Source of the DNA: Flavisolibacter longurius
GTDB taxonomy: Bacteria > Bacteroidota > Bacteroidia > Chitinophagales > Chitinophagaceae
Length of the DNA: 64,000 nt
Assembly (NCBI GenBank): GCA_014163555.1
Contig: JACJGO010000028.1
Location: forward strand, 17,213-81,212
Direction: 5' to 3'
The notes beneath the pieces were generated by a model. That model did no database searches, had not been told where the DNA came from, and saw nothing but the letters and a program-made list of their open reading frames with translations. Position 1 is the stretch's first letter. Every line of letters starts with the position of its first letter. Positions 43,827-51,754 of this stretch are shown here, in pieces. Position numbers and translations under genes: made by a program.

Positions 43827-44489
43827 TTATAATTTACTGGTGGGACGGATACCGGGTTTGAAGGGATTGTCGTACCAAACGGCATCAATCTCCCGTACGA
43901 TGGCTTCAATTTGCTTATCGGTTGCATCGTTCTGCCAGTCGTAGGGTTGCTTTAAACTGGAACCGAAAAAGAAGGCAACGGTCTGGTAAAACCGGGCCTG
44001 CAATCCGCCTTTGTATTCCTTGATGATCTCATAACAGTTATTTCCGGTCTGGCGGTTCACCAGTTTCATTAATACCCTTCCCTGGTACACAGAAAGATTA
44101 GTAAGCGGTTCTGTAAACTGGTTACGCAATTCTTTTTCCTTGCCTTTGATAATATTCTTCCGCTCTTTTTTGGCATCCATTCCAATCAGCCGTGCATTAA
44201 TTTCGTTGATGGTGGCGCCAGCCATGCGTGCATAGGGATATGTTACATAAACGGCATTGCGCAGGCGGTTGTACGCTGCAATCTGCTTAACCATTTTTTC
44301 GTAAGAACCATTGGTCAGGTAAACCGGCTCCATCTCGCTGTAAGGAAAACTTTCGCCATCAACAATAATCGCCTTGACCAGTATGGTGTCGTTCGGGCCC
44401 CATTTGCCACCGGAGGCAGGTGCTTCCTGTGTACGTCCCAAAAGGGAGCACAAGAGAAAAAGCAGTATGAATGATTGATGGCGGCGCAT
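43827..44489 (-). CDS. DUF4294 family exported protein
   Basis: 220 residues with a signal peptide (SFILLFLLCSLLG). The pattern YAMRLRNAVYVTYPYARMAGA, in parts here as AAYNRLRNAVYVTYPYARMAG, and CYEIIKEYKGGLQARFYQTVAFFFGSSLKQPYDWQND are the DUF4294 landmarks. Periplasmic or outer-membrane associated; function unknown. Single gene, convergent with ogt at a 14-base distance. Confidence 0.85.
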   Translation of the reverse strand: MRRHQSFILLFLLCSLLGRTQEAPASGGKWGPNDTILVKAIIVDGESFPYSEMEPVYLTNGSYEKMVKQIAAYNRLRNAVYVTYPYARMAGATINEINARLIGMDAKKERKNIIKGKEKELRNQFTEPLTNLSVYQGRVLMKLVNRQTGNNCYEIIKEYKGGLQARFYQTVAFFFGSSLKQPYDWQNDATDKQIEAIVREIDAVWYDNPFKPGIRPTSKL

Positions 44490-44596
44490 TTCCTAAAAAT
44501 AAGCAACGAAACGGCTTTTACAATAGACAGGATTTTACTTTAAGAAGCTGTTTGCAATCTAAAAATTTTTGCCGGGTTTGCCGGAAATGTTTTGGA

Positions 44597-44626
44597 ACAA
44601 AAAAAGGACATGCCGGCGGCATGTCC
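44597..44626 (-). terminator. Terminator of the ccmE-ccmF operon
   Basis: GGACATGCC (44606-44614) and GGCATGTCC (44618-44626) pair perfectly around a three-base loop, followed on the minus strand by seven T. Confidence 0.9.
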
Positions 44627-44662
44627 CTACTATCGTTCTTTATTTAAATGCTTACCCTCAGT

Positions 44663-47182
44663 CTAAACCTCAACCTCTCTTTCTTTCTCTTCTTTCCGGT
44701 ACACCTTCAGCTTTTTCGATGCCAGGTTGCTTTGTTGACGGCGATAGAACATGCTGATGATAAACCCAATCGTCATCAGGATTGTTCCGCCCCACACCAG
44801 ATTAATGTAGGGGAATATGTAAGCCTTCAGGGTTACATACTGCATCAGGGCATCGGATTCCTTTACGCCCAATTCAACCTTCCGGCCATCTACTCTTTGC
44901 AACTGCACAATCAGGTTTTCAGCCGTCAGCGTATCAGGTTGCGGAAACGCTCCACCGTCTTTGTTGATCAGAATAGGACGTCCGGTATAAAGAGAGCCGG
45001 TTCGTGCATAAAACTTCAGCGTCGCAACGGATGCGCTGTCGTTCTGACTCAGCTGTACATTTGGAATATCCCGGAAGGAAGCCACGTCTTCGATAATGGC
45101 GTATCCTTTCGAATAATATACCGTATCACCAATTTGCGCATTCACCGTTTTGAACGAAGACGTGTCTTTGTTCTTTTCCGGGTCGGGAAGGGATGTGATG
45201 TAGGTGAAAATATCATGATCCCAGTAATGCTTTGAATCCGGGTTGGCCATCAGGCCTTCCTGGTTTTTGTAGTTAACAAAGGCATTCGGCGCCAGTACAA
45301 AGGTTTCTTTCCCATCTTTGCGGTCGAAGCGCAGGTGGTAATACCAAAGCGGCTTTTCCTCATGAACAGAATCTTTCACATAGGTCACCCAGTATTTGCC
45401 CATGTCGGTTTTCACATCTTTGATCAGGGTAAGATTCTCACCCGGCTTTTCTTTGCTCTCAGACCCAAAGTCCATAAAGATGCCAGAGGTATTGTACGAA
45501 AGCACTTCTTTTTTGGAAGAAGAAATGAGCACACCTACCAGCAACATGGCAAAACCTACGTGGCTGATGGCGCCACCGGCCCGTTTCAGGCTGCCTTTCA
45601 AGCCGGTAATGATATAACCGGCGTTGGCAACCAGCGCAAATACTGCAGCTACCACAGCAAACCAGATGGCCACCATAAAGCCGGCCGTTTTTTCGCGGTA
45701 ATCTACATCGCCAAAGATCACCACCAGTACCCCGGCGGTAAGACCAATCACGGCGGGAAGAATGAGTTTTTTCAGGAAGCTGCCGGACGTCTGGCGGTAT
45801 TTAAAATACATCCCGATACCGGTAAGAAGCCCAATGATCACAGCCACAAAAACTTGGATGCGGTTGTACGAGTACGCGGCATCTTCACCCACAGCCAACG
45901 GCGTAAACAACTGCTTCTCGGTAAAAAGCGAAGCCAGCTTGTTGACGATGGGAATTGACGTCATGGAGATGATCAACAATGATGAAAGGAAAAGCACCAG
46001 TGAGCCAATGAACATCCAGAATTCGCGGGAAGAAGCTTCTTCTTCCTTGGCAATAAAGGGAATGGTCTTATAGCGCTGAAAAAAGAGGATAAATGCAGGA
46101 ACGGCAAACGCCAATAAGAAGGCACGAAGATGCCATTTGGTAATGCCTTCGCCTGTAAAGGCATGCACCGATGTATCCTGCAGGTCACCGCTGCGGGTAA
46201 GGTATGTAGAGTACAATACCAGCAGGAAGGAAAGAATAAAAAACAGGTAGGTTGTGCGCAGGGCATTTCCGGTATGTCGGTAAATCACCAGGGTGTGAAT
46301 GCCCGCTACCATTACCATCCATGGCACAAGGGAAGCGTTTTCCACCGGATCCCAAGCCCAGTAACCACCAAAGTTCAGCGATTCATACGCCCAGGCTGAA
46401 CCCATCATGATACCGGTACCCAAAGCCGCTGCTGAAAACAGGGCCCAGGGAAGAGCTGCTTTGGTCCACTCGCCGTATTTTTTTGTCCAAAGGCCGCCAA
46501 TGGCAAAACCAAACGGAATCAATACAGAAGCAAAGCCAAGGAAAAGAACCGGCGGGTGAATCACCATCCAATAGTTCTGCAGGAGGGGGTTCAGGTCGTT
46601 ACCATCTTTGATCAGTGAAAGATAATCCTGGCGGAAACCTCCAGTCATGTCGAAGAAAGCAGGCGCATTATCCAGCATGCCGGAGTTGCGCATCAGCACA
46701 AATGGATTGGAACCGATGTGCAGGTCAGTAAAGCCTAGCAACATGGTGGCCAGCAGTACCTGCGCAAATGAAATGACCGCCATCACGGGACCTTCCCACT
46801 GCTTTTCTTTCCAGATCACAATCAGACCTAACACACAGTGCCAAACGCTCCAAAGCAGGAAGCTTCCCTCCTGTCCTTCCCAGAAACAACTGAGCAGGTA
46901 TTTGGGTTCCAGCGAACGGCTGCTGTGCTGCCACACGTATTTGTATTCGAAATAGTGATTGCTGATGATGTAGTACAGGATGCCGAAAATGGCAAAGACC
47001 GAAATCACTTCGGCAAAAAAGAAAATGCGGGCTAGTTTGCGCCAGCCGGTTTTTTGAAGGTTGTCTTTTGCCTGTACGTGCAGAAAATACGCTACTGTGG
47101 CGCCGATAGAGCTGACCAGCGACAGGAGTATAAAGAGATGACCAAGCTGCCCCGGTAATAAGTGCTCACCTATGTAATTCAT
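44663..47182 (-). CDS. ccmF: Haem lyase, CcmF/CcsA type, cytochrome c biogenesis protein
   Basis: 839 residues, about 15 membrane helices. The WWD haem-handling domain is complete: WAYESLNFGGYWAWDPVENASLVPWM, given here in part, in the periplasmic loop. This enzyme attaches haem to the CXXCH of apocytochromes c. It is longer than E. coli CcmF (about 650), with a long periplasmic segment near the end (residues 550-790) which is soluble and beta-rich. It follows ccmE with a six-base gap; other ccm genes are not in the window. Used for the cytochromes of this cell, such as the di-haem peroxidase at 11384. Confidence 0.92.
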   Translation of the reverse strand: MNYIGEHLLPGQLGHLFILLSLVSSIGATVAYFLHVQAKDNLQKTGWRKLARIFFFAEVISVFAIFGILYYIISNHYFEYKYVWQHSSRSLEPKYLLSCFWEGQEGSFLLWSVWHCVLGLIVIWKEKQWEGPVMAVISFAQVLLATMLLGFTDLHIGSNPFVLMRNSGMLDNAPAFFDMTGGFRQDYLSLIKDGNDLNPLLQNYWMVIHPPVLFLGFASVLIPFGFAIGGLWTKKYGEWTKAALPWALFSAAALGTGIMMGSAWAYESLNFGGYWAWDPVENASLVPWMVMVAGIHTLVIYRHTGNALRTTYLFFILSFLLVLYSTYLTRSGDLQDTSVHAFTGEGITKWHLRAFLLAFAVPAFILFFQRYKTIPFIAKEEEASSREFWMFIGSLVLFLSSLLIISMTSIPIVNKLASLFTEKQLFTPLAVGEDAAYSYNRIQVFVAVIIGLLTGIGMYFKYRQTSGSFLKKLILPAVIGLTAGVLVVIFGDVDYREKTAGFMVAIWFAVVAAVFALVANAGYIITGLKGSLKRAGGAISHVGFAMLLVGVLISSSKKEVLSYNTSGIFMDFGSESKEKPGENLTLIKDVKTDMGKYWVTYVKDSVHEEKPLWYYHLRFDRKDGKETFVLAPNAFVNYKNQEGLMANPDSKHYWDHDIFTYITSLPDPEKNKDTSSFKTVNAQIGDTVYYSKGYAIIEDVASFRDIPNVQLSQNDSASVATLKFYARTGSLYTGRPILINKDGGAFPQPDTLTAENLIVQLQRVDGRKVELGVKESDALMQYVTLKAYIFPYINLVWGGTILMTIGFIISMFYRRQQSNLASKKLKVYRKEEKEREVEV

Positions 47183-47188
47183 TGAACA

Positions 47189-47605
47189 TTAATATTGAGT
47201 AGTGGTATAGGGCAGGTTTTTTTCGGCTGCCTTCATATCGTCCTTATACTTGGAAGGACATTTGGTTTGGATCTTATTGCATTCGAAATAACCGTCACGC
47301 ATATAACCGTTGAGGTCAAGGCCTTCCGAACGCTCCATGTCGGTAATTTTGGCATTGTTATACACCACTTTACGCCGCTGGCCATCGGCATCCAACGCAT
47401 AAAAAACGGTCAGATTCGGGTTTTTCACAGCGTCGTACTCGATGGGTGTTTCCTTGTCAAGTTTGGCCTTGATTACGACATACTTGTCTTTTTTCCGTTG
47501 GGCGGATTTAAAGGTTTCCTGCGTAGTGAGGTCCTGGATAAAGAACGACATACCAACGATTCCGGAAACAACCAAAAGGAGCAGTACAATATGGAGCTTC
47601 TTCAT
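47189..47605 (-). CDS. ccmE: Cytochrome c maturation haem chaperone CcmE, CxxxY variant
   Basis: 138 residues from the ATG at 47605; an ATG at 47629 in frame lies inside the promoter element and is rejected. One N-terminal membrane helix, then the OB-fold periplasmic domain (YVVIKAKLDKETPIEYDAV). In most CcmE the haem is bound covalently to histidine in HxxxY; here the same place reads C116PSKY120, a CxxxY motif as described in some Desulfovibrio and archaeal CcmE. Thus haem is probably carried through a cysteine. Operon with ccmF. Confidence 0.88.
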   Translation of the reverse strand: MKKLHIVLLLLVVSGIVGMSFFIQDLTTQETFKSAQRKKDKYVVIKAKLDKETPIEYDAVKNPNLTVFYALDADGQRRKVVYNNAKITDMERSEGLDLNGYMRDGYFECNKIQTKCPSKYKDDMKAAEKNLPYTTTQY

Positions 47606-47626
47606 ATGCTTTAAATGTGGCAATAG

Positions 47627-47634
47627 CAAAGTTA
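47627..47634 (-). promoter_or_regulatory. -7 element of ccmE
   Basis: TAACTTTG on the minus strand is an exact TAnnTTTG match. Transcription would start near 47622, 17 bases before the ATG at 47605. Confidence 0.5.
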
Positions 47635-47861
47635 GAGCAAATTCAACCGCAGACCGTGAGGAAAACGCTGATTTTCCTCACGAAAGGTAGTTTTCACAAT
47701 TTAAAAACAGGTGCCTGAAAAACATGAATTGTTATTTGGTGCGCATCAATTGCTAAAGGAAAAACTTAAGGGTACGAAAAACAACTCTCTAATACCGGAG
47801 AAGCGTTTGCTTTATTCAAAATAGTCCCGGATGTGAATGTTATTAGAATTCCCGTTGAATC

Positions 47862-47892
47862 ATTGGCGGTACCGGATTCCCGTTTAACTTTG
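47862..47892 (+). promoter_or_regulatory. Promoter of the agmatinase-family gene
   Basis: ATTG at 47862-47865 (-33), 19 bases, TAACTTTG at 47885-47892 (exact TAnnTTTG). Start of transcription near 47899, leader about 16 bases. Confidence 0.6.
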
Positions 47893-47914
47893 TCGCCCTT
47901 TTTAATGTAGAACC

Positions 47915-48964
47915 ATGGTTGATCTTTCAACATTTGACCCCAATAGTGCCGGTAACCCGAACAACAACGTATTCGGCCTTCCTTTTTCCGAAGAAGATGC
48001 CCGGCTTACCATCTTGCCCATTCCCTGGGAAGTAACGGTAAGCTTTGGCTCCGGAACGGCCCGTTCCGCCGAGCAGATTATGACGGCTTCGCTGCAGGTG
48101 GACCTGTTTGACCCCGAGTACCCGGATAGCTGGCAGCAGGGTTTTTATATGCGGGAAACGGATAAGAAAGTGTTGCTGAAAAGTGACTATCTCCGCAAAG
48201 AAGCCGAACTGTACATTGATTATATCTCCAAAGGGGAGATTGTTACCGATAACCAGTTTATGTGCCGCACCCTGAAAGAGGTGAATGAAGGCAGCCTGTT
48301 CTTAAACGAATGGGTGTACAACCAGGCAAAAGCCATCCTGAACAGCGGCAAATTGCTCGGCGTGCTGGGTGGCGATCATAGCACACCGTTAGGCTACATG
48401 AGAGCATTGGCTGAGAAATATGGCGATTTCGGCATTATCCAGATTGATGCGCATTGCGACCTGCGGGAAGCCTACGAAGGGTTTGTGTATTCGCATGCCA
48501 GCATTATGTACAATGCTTTAAAAGAAATTCCACAACTGAGCAAGCTGGTGCAAATGGGAATACGTGATTATTCACTCGGCGAACACCAGTTTATCAAGGA
48601 AAATAACGGCCGGATCCGTACCTATTTTGATCGGGAAATACGAGTACGGCAATACGAAGGCGAATCCTTTAAAGACATTGTGGAAGAAGTGATTGACCAA
48701 CTGCCGGATAAAGTCTATATCTCGTTTGACATCGATGGTTTGGATCCAAAGCTTTGCCCGAATACCGGAACACCGGTACAGGGTGGTTTTGAAACCGAGC
48801 AGGTTTTTTACCTCTTTGATAAAATGATCAAATCCGGAAAGCAGATCATCGGCTTTGACCTGAGTGAGGTTAGCACCAGCGAAAACGGCTGGGATGCCAA
48901 CGTGGGTGCCCGGATGCTGTTTAAGCTTTGTAACCTGATGGTGGCTTCGAACCCGGCAGAGTAA
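47915..48964 (+). CDS. Agmatinase/formimidoylglutamase family ureohydrolase
   Basis: 349 residues. The binuclear manganese site is complete: GGDHS, DAHCDLR and SFDIDGLDP, in the usual order. The fold hydrolyses guanidino groups (arginine, agmatine) or formimidoylglutamate, giving urea or formamide. The N-terminal 100 residues differ from classical arginases; the family is common in Bacteroidota with the name agmatinase family. No arginine or histidine degradation genes lie next to it, so the substrate remains open. It has its own promoter and is divergent from ccmE. Confidence 0.88.
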   Translation: MVDLSTFDPNSAGNPNNNVFGLPFSEEDARLTILPIPWEVTVSFGSGTARSAEQIMTASLQVDLFDPEYPDSWQQGFYMRETDKKVLLKSDYLRKEAELYIDYISKGEIVTDNQFMCRTLKEVNEGSLFLNEWVYNQAKAILNSGKLLGVLGGDHSTPLGYMRALAEKYGDFGIIQIDAHCDLREAYEGFVYSHASIMYNALKEIPQLSKLVQMGIRDYSLGEHQFIKENNGRIRTYFDREIRVRQYEGESFKDIVEEVIDQLPDKVYISFDIDGLDPKLCPNTGTPVQGGFETEQVFYLFDKMIKSGKQIIGFDLSEVSTSENGWDANVGARMLFKLCNLMVASNPAE

Positions 48965-49052
48965 GGCTGATAATAGATATTTGATATTGAATATTGATTC
49001 ATTTGACATTCTACTATACAATATCCACTATCCAATAACCAATAACAACTTG
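48965..49052. repeat. Intergenic word repeat (TTGATATTGAATATTGA family)
   Basis: ATATTTGATATTGAATATTGATT is followed, after a spacer, by variants of CAATATCCACTATCCAAT and CAATAACCAATAAC on the opposite orientation. The two halves are degenerate inverted copies of the same words. Confidence 0.5.
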
Positions 49053-49054
49053 GA

Positions 49055-49702
49055 ATGTACACAATAGCAGTAAAGATTGAAGGAATGGACAAACGGCGGC
49101 GCAGTACAAGCCTCGTGCATGCCATCATCGGCTTTTTTCTGCTGATTAAATCCTTTGACCTCTACAACTATATCGAAGGCCGAAGTATTGTACCGCTACT
49201 TCCCTTTCTGTTAATTGGTGTGGTGTCGCTCTTTTATGCATTTTTCCGTAACCGTGTCGACATTACCGCAAAGCACAATGCCGGGCTTCGCCTGCTGCAA
49301 ACCGTTACCTTTCTCAGCTTTGGTTTTCTGATGATGCGCATCGGCAGAAGCATAGATTATATCGGGCTTTTCATTTGGGCTGCGCTGACACTGATCCTTT
49401 TCTTTTCCGAAAAAAGGGTGTTTAAAGAAACCATGCTGCAACTGACGGAGAAAGGCATTGTCATTCCCGGAACGTACCGGGAATACCTGGTTGACTGGCA
49501 AACGCTTGAAAACGTAGTCGTACGCAACGATTACATAACGCTGTTTCACCGGGGCAAAAAATTTCTTCAATACCAGGTGCTGCAGGATCTCTCGGAACTG
49601 GAGCTGGTAAAAATGAACGCTTTTTGCAGGGAAATGATTGAGCGTCCCGGTTCGGCGGAGAATGTGCAAACCCAAAATGGGCAAAAATCAGTCAATCGTT
49701 AA
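49055..49702 (+). CDS. Membrane protein with a C-terminal bPH-like domain
   Basis: 215 residues; an in-frame ATG at 49085 is an alternative start. Four membrane helices in the first 125 residues (LVHAIIGFFLLIKSFDLY, IVPLLPFLLIGVVSLFYAF, RLLQTVTFLSFGFLMM, YIGLFIWAALTLILFF). A soluble region follows, starting with LQLTEKGIVIPGTYREYLVDW and going on to LENVVVRNDYITLFHRG, the strand and tryptophan pattern of bacterial PH-like domains. Family not recognised. Its stop codon abuts the ATG of the radical SAM gene with no base between, so the two are translated together. Confidence 0.68.
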   Translation: MYTIAVKIEGMDKRRRSTSLVHAIIGFFLLIKSFDLYNYIEGRSIVPLLPFLLIGVVSLFYAFFRNRVDITAKHNAGLRLLQTVTFLSFGFLMMRIGRSIDYIGLFIWAALTLILFFSEKRVFKETMLQLTEKGIVIPGTYREYLVDWQTLENVVVRNDYITLFHRGKKFLQYQVLQDLSELELVKMNAFCREMIERPGSAENVQTQNGQKSVNR

Positions 49703-51055
49703 ATGTATTTTAGCCCCGCGGTTATCCCCTCCCAATTGCCGAACTTTGCAGACGCAATTTTAAAAAGCATGGGTCCCTTTCTTTTATATTCTGATGGCAA
49801 AGGCAATATTTTCGAAGATACTTCCTTGTATGTGGTAGGACGTTCCGGCTGGGATGCCATGCCCATTCCCGAAGACGAATGGATTGAACTGCCGGAAGGT
49901 GGCCAGTTGTATGAGCTGCCCGGTCGTCGCGGTATTGGCATCGACGTAAAAACCGGTGATATGCGCCTTTGCGATAAAGGCTGGGCCGTAGCGGCATTTG
50001 TGCCCCCGGCTCACACGGCCTTTTACCTTGCCGCTTACGAATCGGAAGAAGGCGCCCCCACGCTGCCGCTTTTTTGCTATACGGCCGTGGGTTGGGATGA
50101 TGATAAATTTTATGTTCCGGCTGTTCGCATTGAAAATGACATTCGTCAGGAATGTGGCGGCTTTGATGATAAAAAGGTAAAACAAGGCGTGAAAGCGCTG
50201 CAGAAAGCCTTTCCGCACAACCGGCTGGTAGCGCATCTTGCCAACAATTGTGCCCTTACCTATCAATGCCCTGCAGCCCGCAACTATTTTATGGGACGAT
50301 GGGAATGCCCGATTCCTTCTTCTCCTGCCTGTAATGCCAATTGTGTCGGCTGTATCTCCTTCCAGCCCGAAGAAGAAAGCATTGTTTCCACGCAGGACCG
50401 CCTGACCTTTAAACCCAGCGTAGAAGAAATTGTGGAATACACGGTTCCGCACCTGGAAACGGCGCCGTTCCCAATTGTCAGTTTCGGGCAGGGTTGCGAA
50501 GGGGAGCCTCTGCTGATGTGGAAGACCATACGGGAAAGTATTCTGGAAATCCGAAAGCATACCCAAAAAGGCAGCATCAATATTAATACAAACGGATCTG
50601 ACCCGGTTGCTGTACGAGCCTTGTGTGAAGCAGGACTGAACTCAATCCGCGTCAGTACCAATTCAGCTCGCAGGGAACTTTACATGCCTTACTACCGCCC
50701 CAACAACTACGAATTTGAAGACATCATTAAAAGCCTGAAAGTGGTTCGTGAGTTCGGCGGCTGGACCTCTATCAACTATTTTGTTTTCCCGGGCCTTACC
50801 GACAGCGTAGAAGAATATGAAGCGTTGCGCAATCTGATCATCGATACGGATTTGAAGATGATCCAGTGGCGTAATTTCAATATTGACCCCGATTGGTATC
50901 TTGGCAAAGTAGGCGTTTACCAGACTGGTGAAATCCTGGGTATTAAGCAGGTAATGGATTTGCTGAAAGAAGAATTTCCCCACCTGAAGTTTGGTTATTT
51001 CAATCCCCCGATCGAACGCATCAAAGGCAATTACGAACAGGATTTTGCACACTAG
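49703..51055 (+). CDS. Radical SAM protein of unknown substrate
   Basis: 450 residues. The SAM cluster is C210NANC214VGC217. Three further cysteines lie just before it (183, 189 and 202), which could hold a second iron-sulfur cluster. The motif CEGEPLL corresponds to GGE of the SAM-binding strand. The first 180 residues are an unknown domain with many aromatic and acidic residues (LPLFCYTAVGWDDDKFYVPAVR). The C-terminus has no recognisable SPASM or TRAM domain. The substrate is unknown. It is coupled to the membrane protein upstream, which suggests that it works at or on the membrane. Confidence 0.8.
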   Translation: MYFSPAVIPSQLPNFADAILKSMGPFLLYSDGKGNIFEDTSLYVVGRSGWDAMPIPEDEWIELPEGGQLYELPGRRGIGIDVKTGDMRLCDKGWAVAAFVPPAHTAFYLAAYESEEGAPTLPLFCYTAVGWDDDKFYVPAVRIENDIRQECGGFDDKKVKQGVKALQKAFPHNRLVAHLANNCALTYQCPAARNYFMGRWECPIPSSPACNANCVGCISFQPEEESIVSTQDRLTFKPSVEEIVEYTVPHLETAPFPIVSFGQGCEGEPLLMWKTIRESILEIRKHTQKGSININTNGSDPVAVRALCEAGLNSIRVSTNSARRELYMPYYRPNNYEFEDIIKSLKVVREFGGWTSINYFVFPGLTDSVEEYEALRNLIIDTDLKMIQWRNFNIDPDWYLGKVGVYQTGEILGIKQVMDLLKEEFPHLKFGYFNPPIERIKGNYEQDFAH

Positions 51056-51057
51056 GA

Positions 51058-51140
51058 AGTTTACCGTTCACCGTTTAAAGTTCACAGTTAGTTGTGGAAC
51101 TTTCAAAACAACTGTAAACGGTAAACTGTAAACCGTGAAC
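51058..51140. repeat. Long word repeat of the GTTTACAGTTCAC family
   Basis: Between the convergent radical SAM and CHRD genes are GTTTACCGTTCACCGTTTA and, inverted, ACTGTAAACGGTAAACTGTAA; both are strings of the GTTyACnG word found at 31337-31385. Confidence 0.75.
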
Positions 51141-51147
51141 TATTCTC

Positions 51148-51615
51148 TCACTGCGTCAGCACAACCTGCCCTCTTATCTCTCCCGGCTTATAGGTATCGT
51201 TGTGAATGTTGTAATACCACAAACCATTTATAAGTTCATCTTCCTGCGTATTATCCAGTACTTGCGTGCCGCTAACGGTGCCGGACGTTGTTTGCGGAAA
51301 ACCATTTATTCCCAACCGTACTCCGGCCGCTTTCCCCGGATCAGCCGGACCATGAAAATGCATCATTGTCGGGTTCCCACCGGTTAGACCAGTCCACGTG
51401 ATGGTGTAATTCAGCTCATTGGTTTCTTTGTTGTAGGTACCCGTTAGCGTTCCGGTTGCCGCAGTATTGACACGGGTTGGCGCCTCCTGTTCACCATTTG
51501 CATTTCCGCGCAAATTGTAAACAGGATTGTCAACGGTTTCCGTATCCTTTTCACAACCCAGTAAAATCAGGAAAAGAACACCCAGGCCTGCAAGTTTTGT
51601 AAAGAGTGTTTGCAT
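51148..51615 (-). CDS. CHRD-domain lipoprotein
   Basis: 155 residues with a lipobox (LILLGC, cysteine 21). One CHRD domain: NGEQEAPTRVNTAATGTLTG, a strand NELNYTITWTGLTGG, then MMHFHGPADPGKAAGVRLGIN and LWYYNIHNDTYKPGEIRGQVVL at the end. The histidines in HFHG and NIHN may bind metal. The domain is from chordin and occurs in bacterial envelope proteins; function unknown. Single gene. Confidence 0.9.
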   Translation of the reverse strand: MQTLFTKLAGLGVLFLILLGCEKDTETVDNPVYNLRGNANGEQEAPTRVNTAATGTLTGTYNKETNELNYTITWTGLTGGNPTMMHFHGPADPGKAAGVRLGINGFPQTTSGTVSGTQVLDNTQEDELINGLWYYNIHNDTYKPGEIRGQVVLTQ

Positions 51616-51754
51616 AACGATCTTTTGGGTATATACGCAAATACGTTAGCCGCAGTTGCCTTTGCCACCACATGCTCCGTTTTTTCTTTTTAAGTAAAAG
51701 CAAGCGTTGGTTTGTAACCTGTGTTTATCTGGAAGGAAGCCCTTATTTTTAGCG

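Larger units (their letters stand above)
47606..47914. other. 309-base divergent promoter region between ccmE and the agmatinase-family gene
   Basis: It carries one clear -7 element on each strand (47627-47634 minus and 47862-47892 plus, listed separately). The 220 bases between them contain no gene or RNA that I can support. Confidence 0.6.

Noticed and set aside
47606..47629. Longer CcmE start at 47629
   Set aside because: The ATG lies within or upstream of the predicted transcript start.
49784..50566. A 260-codon minus-strand frame over the radical SAM gene
   Set aside because: Antisense to a protein with clear CxxxCxxC and GEP motifs.
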